Counted from the first letter of the stretch, positions 4,850 to 13,818 are shown. The stretch: DNA of 15,379 nucleotides from an uncultured Spirochaetales bacterium (GCA_934276485.1 CAKQTE010000092.1:1-15379), one strand, 5' to 3'. The notes: generated from the letters alone by a model not told the origin. Program-made: numbers and translations.

Positions 4850-7356
4850 TGCATGAGTTCGATATAACAGGAATGAGCTGTGCTGCGTGTTCAGCTCGCA
4901 TAGAAAAAGAAGTATCAAAGCTTGAAGGAGTCTCTTCTTGCTCTGTAAATCTTTTAACAAATTCAATGAGTGTTGAAGGAAACGTGACAGATAAAGAGAT
5001 CATAGATGCTGTTGAGCACGCTGGCTATGGCGCTACAGAAAAAGGAAAAAGGAAGAAAGCAAAGGATGAAGAGATTGAAGACACTGAAAGTCCAAGGATT
5101 CTTAAACGTCTCATTGCATCCACTATTCTGATGTGCGCATTGATGTATTTATCAATGGGTCACATGATGTGGGGATGGCCTCTTCCAACCTCTCTATCTC
5201 ATAATCATGTTGCCGAGGGCATTCTGCAACTTGTGCTTGCTCTTTCTGTGATGGTAATCAATCAAAAGTTCTTTATCAGCGGATTCAAGGCACTAATGCA
5301 TAGAGCTCCAAATATGGACACCCTTGTCGCTCTAGGCTCTAGCGCGTCATTTCTCTATTCCTTATATGCTCTTCTTATGCTTTCTGATGCAGTAATGAAT
5401 CAGAATATGGAAAGACAAATGAGCTTGATGCATGAGTTCTATTTTGAATCTGTTGCAATGATCCTAACGCTGATTACAATCGGAAAATACCTAGAAGCTA
5501 AATCAAAAGGAAAGACGACAAAAGAATTAAAGACCCTTATTAATCTAAAACCAAAGACTGCTACAGTCATAAAGAATGGAAAAGAAACAACTCTCGAAAT
5601 CGGTAATGTTCATGTTGGAGACATATTCATCGTTCGTCCAGGAGAGAGCATTCCTATCGATGGTGTGATCATTGAAGGAGAAAGCGCTATCGACGAGTCA
5701 TTTGTTACAGGAGAAAGTATCCCTGTAGATAAAGCAGTTGGTGACAGTGTCACAGGTGCAACCATAAACCAATCTGGTTTTCTTAAGTGCAAAGTAACTC
5801 GTGAAAGCGAAGAAACAACGCTTGCAAAGATCATTCAAATGGTTTCAGATGCATCCAGCACCAAAGCTCCTATTGCTAAGGTTGCAGACAAGGTATCAGG
5901 TGTATTCGTTCCAACTGTTATCTCTATTGCAATTGTAACAGTCATAGGTTGGCTAATTGCAGGACAAAGCTTTGGCTTTTCACTTGCACGCGGAATATCT
6001 GTATTAGTAATCAGCTGTCCATGCGCACTTGGGCTTGCTACTCCAGTTGCAATAATGGTTGGAAGCGGAATGGGTGCTAAGAATGGAATACTATTCAAAA
6101 ATGCAACCAGTCTGGAAGAGACAGGAAAAGTAGACATAGTTGTTCTTGATAAAACAGGAACGATAACAGAAGGAACTCCTGTTGTAACTACTATCTATCC
6201 AGCAGAAGGCATTGAAGAAGATTGGCTAGTATCCCTTGCCGGGGCACTAGAGATGAAGAGCGAGCATCCTCTTGCAAAAGCTATACTAAAATACGCAGAA
6301 GAAAGAGATATCGAATGCGAAGAAGTAACATCATTCAAGGCTCTTGTTGGAAATGGACTTGAAGGTGTACTTGATGGAAAGATCCTCGTTGGTGGTAGTT
6401 ATAGCTACATAGAGACAAAGACTGCTATTGCTGAGAAACTCAATAATGAGTACATAAAGCTAACAGAAAAGGGACAGACTCCTCTTCTCTTTATGTATGA
6501 CAACAAGCTTCTTGGAATGATATCTGTTGCAGATACAATCAAGAAAGATAGTCCAGAGGCAATAAAAGAATTGAAGAGGATGGGCATTGAAGTTGTGATG
6601 CTCACAGGAGACAATTCTCGAACAGCAGAGGCCATCGGCAAGGAAGCAGGGGTAGACAGAGTAATTGCAGGAGTTCTACCAGAAGGAAAGGAGAAAGAGA
6701 TCAGACGCCTTCAGGAAAAAGGAAAGGTAATGATGGTTGGAGATGGCATCAACGATGCCCCTGCTCTCACTCGTGCAGATATCGGAGCAGCAATTGGCGC
6801 AGGAACAGACGTTGCAATAGAAGCTGCAGATATTGTCTTGATGCACTCAACTCTATCTGATATCCCTGCATCCATTAGGCTCTCAAGAGGTGTTTTGACA
6901 AACATCCATGAAAACCTATTCTGGGCATTTGGATATAACCTTGTAGGAATACCACTTGCAATGGGACTGTTTATCTCACTATTTGGATGGAAACTTAATC
7001 CTATGTTTGGAGCTGCTGCCATGAGCGTATCTAGCTTCTTGGTAGTAACAAATGCACTTAGATTAAACCTCTTTGATATCAGAAGCACTAAGCATGATAG
7101 AAAGAGAAAACATAAAAATACAAAGAAAAAAGACAAGGAGAAGATCATGATAAAGACAATGAAAATCGAAGGCATGATGTGCTCACATTGTGAAGCATCT
7201 GTGAAGAAAGCTCTTGAGGCTATTGATGGTGTAATGGAAGCAACACCTAGCCATGAGAATGGAGAAGCTATCGTAAAGCTTGAGAAAGATGTACCAAACG
7301 ACACGCTTAAAGCTGCAGTTGAGGCAAAGGATTACAAAGTAATCTCAATCAATTAG
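4849..7356 (+). CDS. copA: P1B-1 copper-exporting ATPase CopA with C-terminal CopZ-like domain
   Basis: 835 aa. An N-terminal heavy-metal-associated domain (residues 1-70) carries GMSCAAC (Cys11, Cys14). Membrane helices start near 85. The actuator motif TGES is at 287-290, the ion-site Cys-Pro-Cys at 390-392, the phosphorylated Asp434 in DKTGT, the nucleotide-domain His-Pro at 473-474 and GDGINDAP from 631. The late helices carry GYNLVGIP and MSVSSFLVVTNALRL, the Cu(I)-specific P1B-1 signatures. The ATPase proper ends near residue 745. A Lys/Arg-rich linker (about 748-765) then joins a second metal-binding domain with GMMCSHC (775-781) that resembles the free chaperone CopZ. Cu(I) export across the inner membrane is the expected role, with CsoR controlling expression. 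The start codon overlaps the csoR stop. Confidence 0.93.
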   Translation: MHEFDITGMSCAACSARIEKEVSKLEGVSSCSVNLLTNSMSVEGNVTDKEIIDAVEHAGYGATEKGKRKKAKDEEIEDTESPRILKRLIASTILMCALMYLSMGHMMWGWPLPTSLSHNHVAEGILQLVLALSVMVINQKFFISGFKALMHRAPNMDTLVALGSSASFLYSLYALLMLSDAVMNQNMERQMSLMHEFYFESVAMILTLITIGKYLEAKSKGKTTKELKTLINLKPKTATVIKNGKETTLEIGNVHVGDIFIVRPGESIPIDGVIIEGESAIDESFVTGESIPVDKAVGDSVTGATINQSGFLKCKVTRESEETTLAKIIQMVSDASSTKAPIAKVADKVSGVFVPTVISIAIVTVIGWLIAGQSFGFSLARGISVLVISCPCALGLATPVAIMVGSGMGAKNGILFKNATSLEETGKVDIVVLDKTGTITEGTPVVTTIYPAEGIEEDWLVSLAGALEMKSEHPLAKAILKYAEERDIECEEVTSFKALVGNGLEGVLDGKILVGGSYSYIETKTAIAEKLNNEYIKLTEKGQTPLLFMYDNKLLGMISVADTIKKDSPEAIKELKRMGIEVVMLTGDNSRTAEAIGKEAGVDRVIAGVLPEGKEKEIRRLQEKGKVMMVGDGINDAPALTRADIGAAIGAGTDVAIEAADIVLMHSTLSDIPASIRLSRGVLTNIHENLFWAFGYNLVGIPLAMGLFISLFGWKLNPMFGAAAMSVSSFLVVTNALRLNLFDIRSTKHDRKRKHKNTKKKDKEKIMIKTMKIEGMMCSHCEASVKKALEAIDGVMEATPSHENGEAIVKLEKDVPNDTLKAAVEAKDYKVISIN
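7135..7356 (+). other. possible internal translation start giving a free CopZ-like copper chaperone
   Basis: Inside copA, AAGGAG (7135-7140) stands 6 bases before an in-frame ATG (7147, Met767). Initiation there would give a 69-aa protein beginning MIKTMKIEGMMCSHC, which is the size and N-terminus of a stand-alone CopZ. The Shine-Dalgarno overlaps the basic linker codons for Asp-Lys-Glu-Lys. No separate copZ is present in the operon. The arrangement could be a copA-copZ pair whose copA stop codon was lost, or a deliberate two-product gene. Escherichia coli copA also makes a free metal-binding domain, but by frameshifting. Use of this start is an inference. Confidence 0.45.
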
Positions 7357-7365
7357 AGTCGACAG

Positions 7366-7404
7366 AATTAGAGGACCTTCGAAACTATCTTGGGTCCTCT
7401 ATTC
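7366..7404. terminator. bidirectional terminator between copA and the glycosidase operon
   Basis: AGAGGACC (7370-7377) and GGTCCTCT (7393-7400) form an 8-bp GC-rich stem. It extends with GAAT/ATTC past one bulged T. The stem lies between convergent genes that end at 7356 (rightward) and 7412 (leftward). The rightward side is followed by ATTCTTTT, a good T-tract. The leftward side has only AATTCTG, so termination should be stronger for copA. Confidence 0.8.
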
Positions 7405-7411
7405 TTTTAAA

Positions 7412-8515
7412 TCACGCTTGGCTTTTGAAATTAGAAGGGAGCCAACCTCTGTCGATACAGGATCTAAAATCCCAACCAGGTTGATCAACACACTTAACCT
7501 TATATGACCAGAAGTATTGTCCATATGCTTCTTCGAATGTCATTAAGTAAGCTGCTGACATCAGGCGATAAGACTCGTATCTCTGTTCTGGAGTGAATGA
7601 TGGAAGAATATTATGAGGCAAGGACCACTCGCCTATGATCAAAGGTACATATTTCTGAACTTCCAATATCTTATAGTGCCAATCATTCAGGATTCTATTT
7701 AAGTGATTGAAAGTTGATGTACTTTCAGTGACACCTTCCATATCCAGATAGAGATGTGTGTCCAAAAGAACATTCTTGAAATTGGATTCCTTTATGAAGG
7801 TCTTTATCAAATCCAACCTAAAGGCATCATGGAAAACCACCAATTTATCTTCACTCATATGCTGTCTTAGCTTTTCATAGCATCTTGTATAGAAATCAAA
7901 TACTGTTTCGATAGGAACAGACGAAGAGCCCTTTGACCTTTCCTTATCATGAGGCTGGTAGAATCTCTTATTGCGTTGCCATACCTCTTCGCTTGCAGGC
8001 TCATTAAGAAGCTCTATGCCCAAAAGATTCTCTCTATTGCCATAGCGATCTGCCAAAAGAGCCAATACATCTATCATTCGATCGATATTCTCTTTTTTCT
8101 GATGCCATTTGCAGACTGCACATATCCCACCATTGTCATAACCATTTTGAGACTCCGGTGCTGTATGGATATCCAACAAAACAGATAGATCATATTTTTT
8201 TGCCCACACAAATAGCTTATCTACATAATCGATACATGGAACATAGTCACCACAGAACCTTGGGTCATCCCCAAATAAAAAATGCGGAATAGGAAGACGA
8301 ATGGAATCGAGTCCGCAACTTTTGATAAATGCAATATCCTCTTCTTTGATAAAGTTATCTCTATGAGCCTTGAATCTATCAATCTTCTCTTGTCCCTTGA
8401 GAACTTTAACCAGGTTATCTTCATCTCTAGAGTCAGTTCCTCTGAATACAGATGGGTCCATCCATCTTTCGAGAACTAGCCATTCTCCCAGGTTCACACC
8501 TCTAATTTTGCTCAT
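7412..8515 (-). CDS. GH5 family glycosidase, exo-beta-1,3-glucanase-like (GH5_9 type), cytoplasmic
   Basis: 367 aa. It begins KIRGVNLGEWLVLERW, the counterpart of the RGVNLGGWLVLEPW opening of yeast exo-1,3-beta-glucanases. DIHTAPESQNGYDNGG (115-130) matches their DLHGAPGSQNG block. The acid/base is Glu172 in LLNEP and the nucleophile Glu296 in IIGEWSLP. Arg73 in IRLPI is the conserved GH5 arginine. The TIM-barrel length is complete. There is no signal peptide, so it should act inside the cell on imported oligosaccharides. The ATG at 8515 was chosen (GGAGGAAGG 5-9 bases upstream); a GTG at 8521 would add two residues. It overlaps the GH30 gene by 14 bases and is the last gene of the operon. 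Beta-1,3-glucosidic substrates are likely but unproven. Confidence 0.85.
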   Translation of the reverse strand: MSKIRGVNLGEWLVLERWMDPSVFRGTDSRDEDNLVKVLKGQEKIDRFKAHRDNFIKEEDIAFIKSCGLDSIRLPIPHFLFGDDPRFCGDYVPCIDYVDKLFVWAKKYDLSVLLDIHTAPESQNGYDNGGICAVCKWHQKKENIDRMIDVLALLADRYGNRENLLGIELLNEPASEEVWQRNKRFYQPHDKERSKGSSSVPIETVFDFYTRCYEKLRQHMSEDKLVVFHDAFRLDLIKTFIKESNFKNVLLDTHLYLDMEGVTESTSTFNHLNRILNDWHYKILEVQKYVPLIIGEWSLPHNILPSFTPEQRYESYRLMSAAYLMTFEEAYGQYFWSYKVKCVDQPGWDFRSCIDRGWLPSNFKSQA

Positions 8516-9836
8516 AGTCACCTTCCTCCAGAATTATATGTGTCAAAGAATTGGATTTGATATTCAATGTAAAAACGCATTCGTTTATACGTAGATTCAC
8601 TTTACAAGAACGAGGAATAGCTCCGATTATGACATGGATGCTTCCATCTCGATTCTTTACAGAAAGAACATCTAGCGTTGAATCATATTTAGTATGGAAA
8701 ATTACAGAAGAACCATCTTTTACAGCTTGTCCTACTTCTTTCATCACTTCAAATGCCATATTTGATTTTGCAACAAAGTTCTCATCTGTCATAAAAGGAG
8801 CCATACAGTAATTGCCTACATGGTTAGGCCCACCTTCTGCATCCAGTATTATATTCCAATCGATAAATGCATTTGCTCCTCTTTGCAAATCGTTTAGAAT
8901 CTCATGGCCATATACCTTGAGTTGCTTTAGGTTGTTATCCTTATCCTTAACTCCCATACAGAACTCGGACATTATCATTTCATGCTCAGGATATAGTGCT
9001 CTATATTCAGTCAGCGCTTCAAAGTGATCTCCGCAATATCCATGGAATGCAATGCCAGATATAGATGCACGAGACTCCTCGTTTATAAAATCCTGCGCTC
9101 GCGACAATAGTCTCTCTTTATTGTGATCCCAATAGAAGATCTTTATATCAGCCAGCCCCGCTTTCTCAAGCTCAGGCTTTAATGCTGACAGAAGATATTC
9201 TCTTTCTTCTTCTGCGCTATATAGACAGCTATCCCAAGTCTGCACAGCATTAGGCTCATTCTGGATTGTCATTGCAACAACGGCGTATCCTCGAGCAAGA
9301 TATTCCTTCGCATAATTAGAAACAAAGTGTGCCCACATTTGGTAGCATTCCTTTTTCAAGGAGCCACCCTTTAGTCTTGAGTTGTTTGACTTTAGGTATG
9401 ATTGAGGAGACCATGGAGATAGAAGAATTGGAATCTTTCGCCCTGCTTCTTTTTCTATCAGATCCAAATATGGAAAGATGTATTCTTCATCAATAGAGAA
9501 ATCATATTCTTCCCTCTCAAGAGAAGCTTTTGTTGAAGCAGCAGAGTATTGATGAGTCGAGAAATCACAAGAATCTATTGGAATACGAACCATTTTATAG
9601 TTAGCACCATCTTTATCAAAATATTGATGTATTACATTTTTCACATCTTCTTGCTTCATATTCTTGAATACATATCCAGAAGCCTGAGTTAACGCGCCTC
9701 CAATAGCATGCACAGAATGCAACTCGTGCTCAGGAAATAACTCAATGATGTTTTCTTCCATTTTTCTATGGTTTGTACCTCTTATTATGCTGAGGTTGGT
9801 TTTCTCTAGTGATGTAGAGATGGATATAGCTCTCAT
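8502..9836 (-). CDS. GH30 family beta-glycosidase, cytoplasmic
   Basis: 444 aa. The clan A TIM barrel covers residues about 40-365 and is followed by the beta-sandwich usual in GH30. Motifs are IGGALTQASGY (45-55, cf. the FGGSFTEASAY type), LLSPWSPQSYLK (138-149), the acid/base Glu194 in TIQNEP, FHGYCGDH (264-271) and the nucleophile Glu291 in IMSEFCMG. Characterised relatives include glucosylceramidases, beta-1,6-glucanases (GH30_3) and beta-glucosidases/xylosidases. In this operon with an Exg1-like GH5, beta-1,6- or mixed beta-glucan oligosaccharides are the best guess. There is no signal peptide. The start codon overlaps the permease stop (ATGA), with AGGAG 7 bases upstream, so translation is coupled. 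Confidence 0.85.
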   Translation of the reverse strand: MRAISISTSLEKTNLSIIRGTNHRKMEENIIELFPEHELHSVHAIGGALTQASGYVFKNMKQEDVKNVIHQYFDKDGANYKMVRIPIDSCDFSTHQYSAASTKASLEREEYDFSIDEEYIFPYLDLIEKEAGRKIPILLSPWSPQSYLKSNNSRLKGGSLKKECYQMWAHFVSNYAKEYLARGYAVVAMTIQNEPNAVQTWDSCLYSAEEEREYLLSALKPELEKAGLADIKIFYWDHNKERLLSRAQDFINEESRASISGIAFHGYCGDHFEALTEYRALYPEHEMIMSEFCMGVKDKDNNLKQLKVYGHEILNDLQRGANAFIDWNIILDAEGGPNHVGNYCMAPFMTDENFVAKSNMAFEVMKEVGQAVKDGSSVIFHTKYDSTLDVLSVKNRDGSIHVIIGAIPRSCKVNLRINECVFTLNIKSNSLTHIILEEGDYEQN

Positions 9837-10651
9837 TTAACTGCTCCTATTGTTAAACCGTTGATGATGTATTTGGACAAGAACGAATAGACGATTATTA
9901 CAGGAACCACGGATATTGCAATTGCAACATATTGAGCTCCATAGTTTGCAAGGAATATGCCCTTGATCGTCGAGATCAAGATTGGCATCGTAAAGCGTTT
10001 TGCATCGCTTAGTACGATCAATGGTGCTAGATAGTTATTCCAGCAAGAGACAAAGTTGAATATGCATATCGTAGCCACTCCTGGCATTACACAAGGGAGC
10101 GCTATTCGATTGAAGATTGCAACTTCTGAATACCCTTCCATTCTTGCAGCTTCAATTAGGGAATCTGGAACAGTCTGTTCAATCATTCCTCTAAGGAAGA
10201 ATACTGCAGATGCATTTGCTATTCCCGGTATGATAAAGGGCCAGAATGTATTCAGTAGCGATAGCTTCAGATTAAGACGATAAAAACCAATTATACTCAG
10301 CTGCGAAGGAAGCATCATACTTGCTAGTACTATGCAAAAGAAGAATGATTTTCCCTTGAAGCGATATTTTGCAAATCCATATCCAGTGAAAGCTCCAAAA
10401 TAACCAGTCAGAACCACATAAGGCACTGCAATAAGAGTGCTATTTAGAAATCCACGCCAAATATTGGTCAAGGACTGGAGCTTTCTATAGTTTTCAGCCA
10501 AGTACTTTCCAGGCACAAACTTTATCTTTGTTACGATATCAATTGAATTATATGTTGAGTTTATGATAACCAGATAAAAAGGAAATATAGACAACAACAA
10601 TAAGAAAAACAGGAAAATATAGATAATTGCTTTTAATATGCGTTCTTTCAT
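9833..10651 (-). CDS. CUT1 sugar ABC transporter permease, MalG/COG0395 type
   Basis: 272 aa with six predicted membrane helices (first at about 8-30, last at about 240-260). The EAA loop that docks the ATPase reads EAARMEGYSEVAIFNRIALP. It sits between helices 4 and 5 as usual. The C-terminus ISGL-like segment (NGLTIGAVK) is the typical MalG-type tail. It would form a heterodimer with the adjacent MalF-type permease. The start overlaps that permease's stop (ATGA), and AGGAAGGA lies 6-7 bases upstream. The cognate ATPase is not in this window; CUT1 systems often share an MsiK/UgpC-type ATPase encoded elsewhere. Confidence 0.9.
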   Translation of the reverse strand: MKERILKAIIYIFLFFLLLLSIFPFYLVIINSTYNSIDIVTKIKFVPGKYLAENYRKLQSLTNIWRGFLNSTLIAVPYVVLTGYFGAFTGYGFAKYRFKGKSFFFCIVLASMMLPSQLSIIGFYRLNLKLSLLNTFWPFIIPGIANASAVFFLRGMIEQTVPDSLIEAARMEGYSEVAIFNRIALPCVMPGVATICIFNFVSCWNNYLAPLIVLSDAKRFTMPILISTIKGIFLANYGAQYVAIAISVVPVIIVYSFLSKYIINGLTIGAVK

Positions 10652-11544
10652 TTTGAATCCTTCCTGTTCATTACATAGAGAGAAATAAAACTAAGGATTG
10701 CGATGATAAAGAATAATATTACAGATAGCGCAGAGGCATATCCAAAGGAATTATTCTTGAATCCTTGGTTATAGATGTACATTGATGATGTTAAAAGAGC
10801 CTTTTGCGGATCTCCTTGCATGTTTGTCAAATTTGCAGGAACATCCAATATCTGCATACCTCCAATTACAGATGTGATCGTGATATACACAAGAGTTGGA
10901 CGAATCAAAGGCAATGTGATCTTTCTGAATGTCTGCATCTTCGTACAACCATCAAGCTCTGCAGCTTCATACATATCCTGGCTAATGGAAGTAATGCCTG
11001 CCATTATGATGATTGTTGTGTACCCAAACCACATCCACCATAGAATGTATGAACATATCATTTGTGAAATATTCGTTGACTTAAAGAAAGCTACAGGAGT
11101 TCCCTTTACATGTAGTCCAACCAAAAGCTGATTGACTGTAGATTTATCTCCATTCATCAATATGTTAAACAGAAGACCAATCGATGCAGCCGTAATCAAA
11201 TTTGGCAGGTAATAAACTGCCCTCATGAATCTCATTCCCTTGATCTTATAGAATGTGAATATCATTGAAAGTAGAAGAGCTATCCCTATTTGTGGAATAA
11301 AATCAACAATCCAGATCTTTATTGTATTCCATAGAGTCTTAGGAAACGTATTATCGCTAACGATACGCTTAAAGTTTGCGAATTCGACGCTTGTTGCAGC
11401 ACCGAATCCGCTCCATTTCTGAAATGAGAGCTGAAAGGTAAAGATGATTGGATATAGTCCAAAGATCAAGAACACTATAAGGAACGGAGCTATGAAAAAG
11501 TAACCCCATCTTCCTTTTTTTGCATTTAAACCTGACACTCTCAT
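10648..11544 (-). CDS. CUT1 sugar ABC transporter permease, MalF/COG1175 type
   Basis: 298 aa. After a short basic N-terminus (KKGRWGY), six membrane helices begin with FFIAPFLIVFLIFGLYPIIF. The EAA loop reads EAAELDGCTKMQTFRKITLP and is followed by a helix and the terminal NRKDSK. The IAPFL opening and IVFLIFGLYP are typical of MalF-like CUT1 permeases. AGGAG is 8 bases before the ATG at 11544. Another ATG four bases upstream is out of frame. It follows the binding-protein gene by 18 bases and overlaps the next permease. Together the two permeases would import the glucan oligosaccharide suggested by the downstream glycosidases. Confidence 0.9.
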   Translation of the reverse strand: MRVSGLNAKKGRWGYFFIAPFLIVFLIFGLYPIIFTFQLSFQKWSGFGAATSVEFANFKRIVSDNTFPKTLWNTIKIWIVDFIPQIGIALLLSMIFTFYKIKGMRFMRAVYYLPNLITAASIGLLFNILMNGDKSTVNQLLVGLHVKGTPVAFFKSTNISQMICSYILWWMWFGYTTIIIMAGITSISQDMYEAAELDGCTKMQTFRKITLPLIRPTLVYITITSVIGGMQILDVPANLTNMQGDPQKALLTSSMYIYNQGFKNNSFGYASALSVILFFIIAILSFISLYVMNRKDSK

Positions 11545-11562
11545 TCATTTTTCTCCTATTTG

Positions 11563-12822
11563 TTATTCAACAATCAATTCTGGGAATGCGTTCTTAACAT
11601 CATCCTTGAACTGCTTGAGAGCAGCATTCTTATCTGTTCCTGCTGCATAGCTCTTGATAGCAGATACGAATGCATCATTAATCTGAGCATCATAAACTGT
11701 ATTGAGAGCCTTGAACTCATTGTTCATTGCTTCAATGAACATGCCATTAGGATTCTGTCCTCCGAGAACAGCTTCGCCCTCGCCTTCAGCTAGCTTCTCA
11801 CAAACACTCTTTAGAACTACGAAGTCACCACTGTTCTTTGCATATTCATAAAGAGCATCTTCATTCAACATTACATATTCAAAGAACTTCCAAGCCTCTT
11901 CCTTGTAAGGAGTATTCTCATAGATACCGAGGTAAGAACCGCCTGAGATATATGATGTTGGAGGAGTTGTGATTGCCCACTTACCAATTGTCTTGTTGGC
12001 AGCTGGCTTTACGACATATTGATATCCCCATGGTGGGAGGATATAGCAGAATAGACTGTCTGACTCAACTCCGGCAATCCATTCACTTGCCCACTGGTCA
12101 ACACCAAGGTCATAACCCTTTGTTATGATTTCCTTAGCCATATCGAAGAAAGACAATAGAACAGGATCAATTACAAGCTTTCCATCAACAACCCATGGCT
12201 GTGTTCTCTGTGCAACCTTACTGTCTAGGAGGTCCTTGAAACATGAAACGAAGCTAATTCCATCCTTCTTCATCTTAGATGCGACATTAAGCATCTTCTC
12301 ATCTGTATCTAGCAACTTTGCAACTTCAATTGGATCATCTGTTCCAAAGTACTTCTGAGCAATGTCACGTCTGTAGATAATTGCACCAGGATTTGCCTGC
12401 CAAGTGAGAGCCCTAACAACACCAGTTGAATCAGTTCCTACTTTTAGTACAGCATCCCAAATATTGTCCTTGTAATCATTAATATGATAGACTCCCGAGT
12501 TGAGGTCTGCAAAACATCCAGCTTCAACTAGATATGTGATGTAGCTTGCTTCTTGCATAAATAGGTCTGGCACACCCTTTCCACTTCCCAAAACAGTAAT
12601 GAGTTTCGCAGTCATTTCTTGGTCTGGAATAACAGTGACATTAACCTTGATGCCTGGATTTGCGGCCTCGAATCCTGGAATCCATTGCTTGATCTCGTCT
12701 CCTCTTGCCCATACTTCAAGTGTTACATCCGAGCTTTTTTCTGCTGCTGCCTGAGCAAACACAAAGCATGGTGTTAGCGCTAACATAATTGCGATGATAG
12801 CTACGAATCTGATACCTTTCAT
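11563..12822 (-). CDS. sugar ABC transporter substrate-binding protein (SBP_bac_1, CUT1)
   Basis: 419 aa. Residues 1-23 are a signal peptide (basic start, then a hydrophobic core ending FVFA before Q24). Cys19 lies in TPCF, which is not a proper lipobox, so a soluble periplasmic protein is favoured. The mature part follows the COG1653 pattern: VTLEVWARGDEIKQWIPGFEAANPGIKVNV near the start, VPDLFMQEASY, and a C-terminal region with PYKEEAWKFFEYVM typical of these proteins. The Trp-rich segments (WARGDE, WQANPG, WVVDGK, WGYQY) may line the sugar site. The start is supported by TAAGGAGG 7-8 bases upstream, overlapping the regulator's stop. An exact copy of the operator palindrome lies in codons 13-17. 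The ligand is not known; beta-gluco-oligosaccharides are the guess from context. Confidence 0.9.
   Translation of the reverse strand: MKGIRFVAIIAIMLALTPCFVFAQAAAEKSSDVTLEVWARGDEIKQWIPGFEAANPGIKVNVTVIPDQEMTAKLITVLGSGKGVPDLFMQEASYITYLVEAGCFADLNSGVYHINDYKDNIWDAVLKVGTDSTGVVRALTWQANPGAIIYRRDIAQKYFGTDDPIEVAKLLDTDEKMLNVASKMKKDGISFVSCFKDLLDSKVAQRTQPWVVDGKLVIDPVLLSFFDMAKEIITKGYDLGVDQWASEWIAGVESDSLFCYILPPWGYQYVVKPAANKTIGKWAITTPPTSYISGGSYLGIYENTPYKEEAWKFFEYVMLNEDALYEYAKNSGDFVVLKSVCEKLAEGEGEAVLGGQNPNGMFIEAMNNEFKALNTVYDAQINDAFVSAIKSYAAGTDKNAALKQFKDDVKNAFPELIVE
12772..12785 (-). promoter_or_regulatory. second LacI-type operator, inside the binding-protein gene
   Basis: TGTTAGCGCTAACA is a perfect 14-bp palindrome with the central CG of LacI-family sites. 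It is identical to the copy at 13819-13832; including flanks the match is 18 bp (ATTATGTTAGCGCTAACA on the minus strand). It lies in codons 13-17 (MLALT) of the signal peptide, about 40 bases after the start. It could act as an auxiliary operator for DNA looping over about 1 kb, or as a roadblock to elongating polymerase. Confidence 0.65.
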
Positions 12823-12833
12823 ATCATTCCTCC

Positions 12834-13799
12834 TTAGTATTCCTTGACCGATTCCTCCACATCCAGAACGCTGTCGACATAAGTGTGAGTAACAGCCTTT
12901 TCAGGATGCTGAATACGATCTATTAAGCATTTTGATAGCAAACGCGCAGTTTCGAAGACAGGTTGCGCAACTGTCGTGATCTTTGGTGATGCCATTAGAT
13001 GGTGTCCTAAACCATCAAATCCGACTACTGAAATTTGATCTGGGACATTGATTCCATGACTCCTTAGTCCAGATATGAATCCAACTGCCATGATATCAGT
13101 GATGAAGAAAACTGCAGAAACATCCAGCTTGTTATCGACAACCCAATTTGCAGCTTCCATGCCTCCTTGAACTGTATTGGAAACTGTATGTACTAGCTCT
13201 TCACAAAATGGAATGTCATGATCGGATAAAGCTTCCTTGTATCCTTCGAGTCGTTCTTTTACATAGGGGCTATCAATATTATTCAGCACGATAGCAATCT
13301 TCTTGTGTCCTTTTTGAATCAGGTATTCAACACCAATCTTTGCGGCTTCTGTGTTGTTGGTATCCATAGTATCGACATCTGGATCTTTATAGGAACCAAG
13401 AAGTGCAACAGGCTTTCCTGTTTTCTTTGCATCCAAAAGCGTTGTTTCCTTGTAATTGTAACCAGAAAGAATATATCCATCACAGAATTGATTTGGTTTG
13501 ATTTTATCAATGATTTGAACAGAGTAATTCTCTTCAGAAAGAGCTGAGCAAGCACCAATCAAAAATTGCTGTGAGAATGGATCCATCATTCCCATTGTCT
13601 TGGCCATATGGATACATATGATTCCTGATTTGTTTGATGCTAGGTTATGCGCTGCTGTATTGTGGACGTATCCTACTTCTTCAAGGATTGCAGAAATCTT
13701 CTCCCTTGTTTCTTTCGAAACGCGTTCCGGGGAGTTGATTACACGAGAGACAGTGATCATCGAAACCCCTGCTCTTTCTGCAATATCCTTAATCGTCAT
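12834..13799 (-). CDS. LacI family transcriptional regulator of the carbohydrate operon
   Basis: 321 aa. Residues 2-22 are the helix-turn-helix TIKDIAERAGVSMITVSRVIN. Residues about 48-58 form the hinge (HNTAAHNLASN), in which the position usually held by Arg in N..AR.L is His. The remainder (about 60-315) is a periplasmic-binding-protein-like effector domain ending in the SVVGFDGLGHHLMASPKITTVAQP pattern typical of the family. It is first in the operon, with 11 bases to the binding-protein gene, so it should control its own transcription. Two copies of a LacI-type palindrome are nearby. The inducer is probably a sugar released from the imported substrate. The start is supported by AAGGAAG upstream. 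Confidence 0.9.
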   Translation of the reverse strand: MTIKDIAERAGVSMITVSRVINSPERVSKETREKISAILEEVGYVHNTAAHNLASNKSGIICIHMAKTMGMMDPFSQQFLIGACSALSEENYSVQIIDKIKPNQFCDGYILSGYNYKETTLLDAKKTGKPVALLGSYKDPDVDTMDTNNTEAAKIGVEYLIQKGHKKIAIVLNNIDSPYVKERLEGYKEALSDHDIPFCEELVHTVSNTVQGGMEAANWVVDNKLDVSAVFFITDIMAVGFISGLRSHGINVPDQISVVGFDGLGHHLMASPKITTVAQPVFETARLLSKCLIDRIQHPEKAVTHTYVDSVLDVEESVKEY

Positions 13800-13818
13800 A
13801 GCATCTACTTCCTTGCAT

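Noticed and set aside
7121..7134. Programmed -1 frameshift in the A-rich linker of copA
   Set aside because: The zero-frame codons are AAG AAA AAA GAC, so the run does not fit a canonical slippery heptamer, and shifting would lose the CopZ-like domain rather than release it.
7412..13799. ABC transporter ATPase within the sugar operon
   Set aside because: No Walker A/B-bearing gene is present; a shared CUT1 ATPase encoded elsewhere is the usual explanation.
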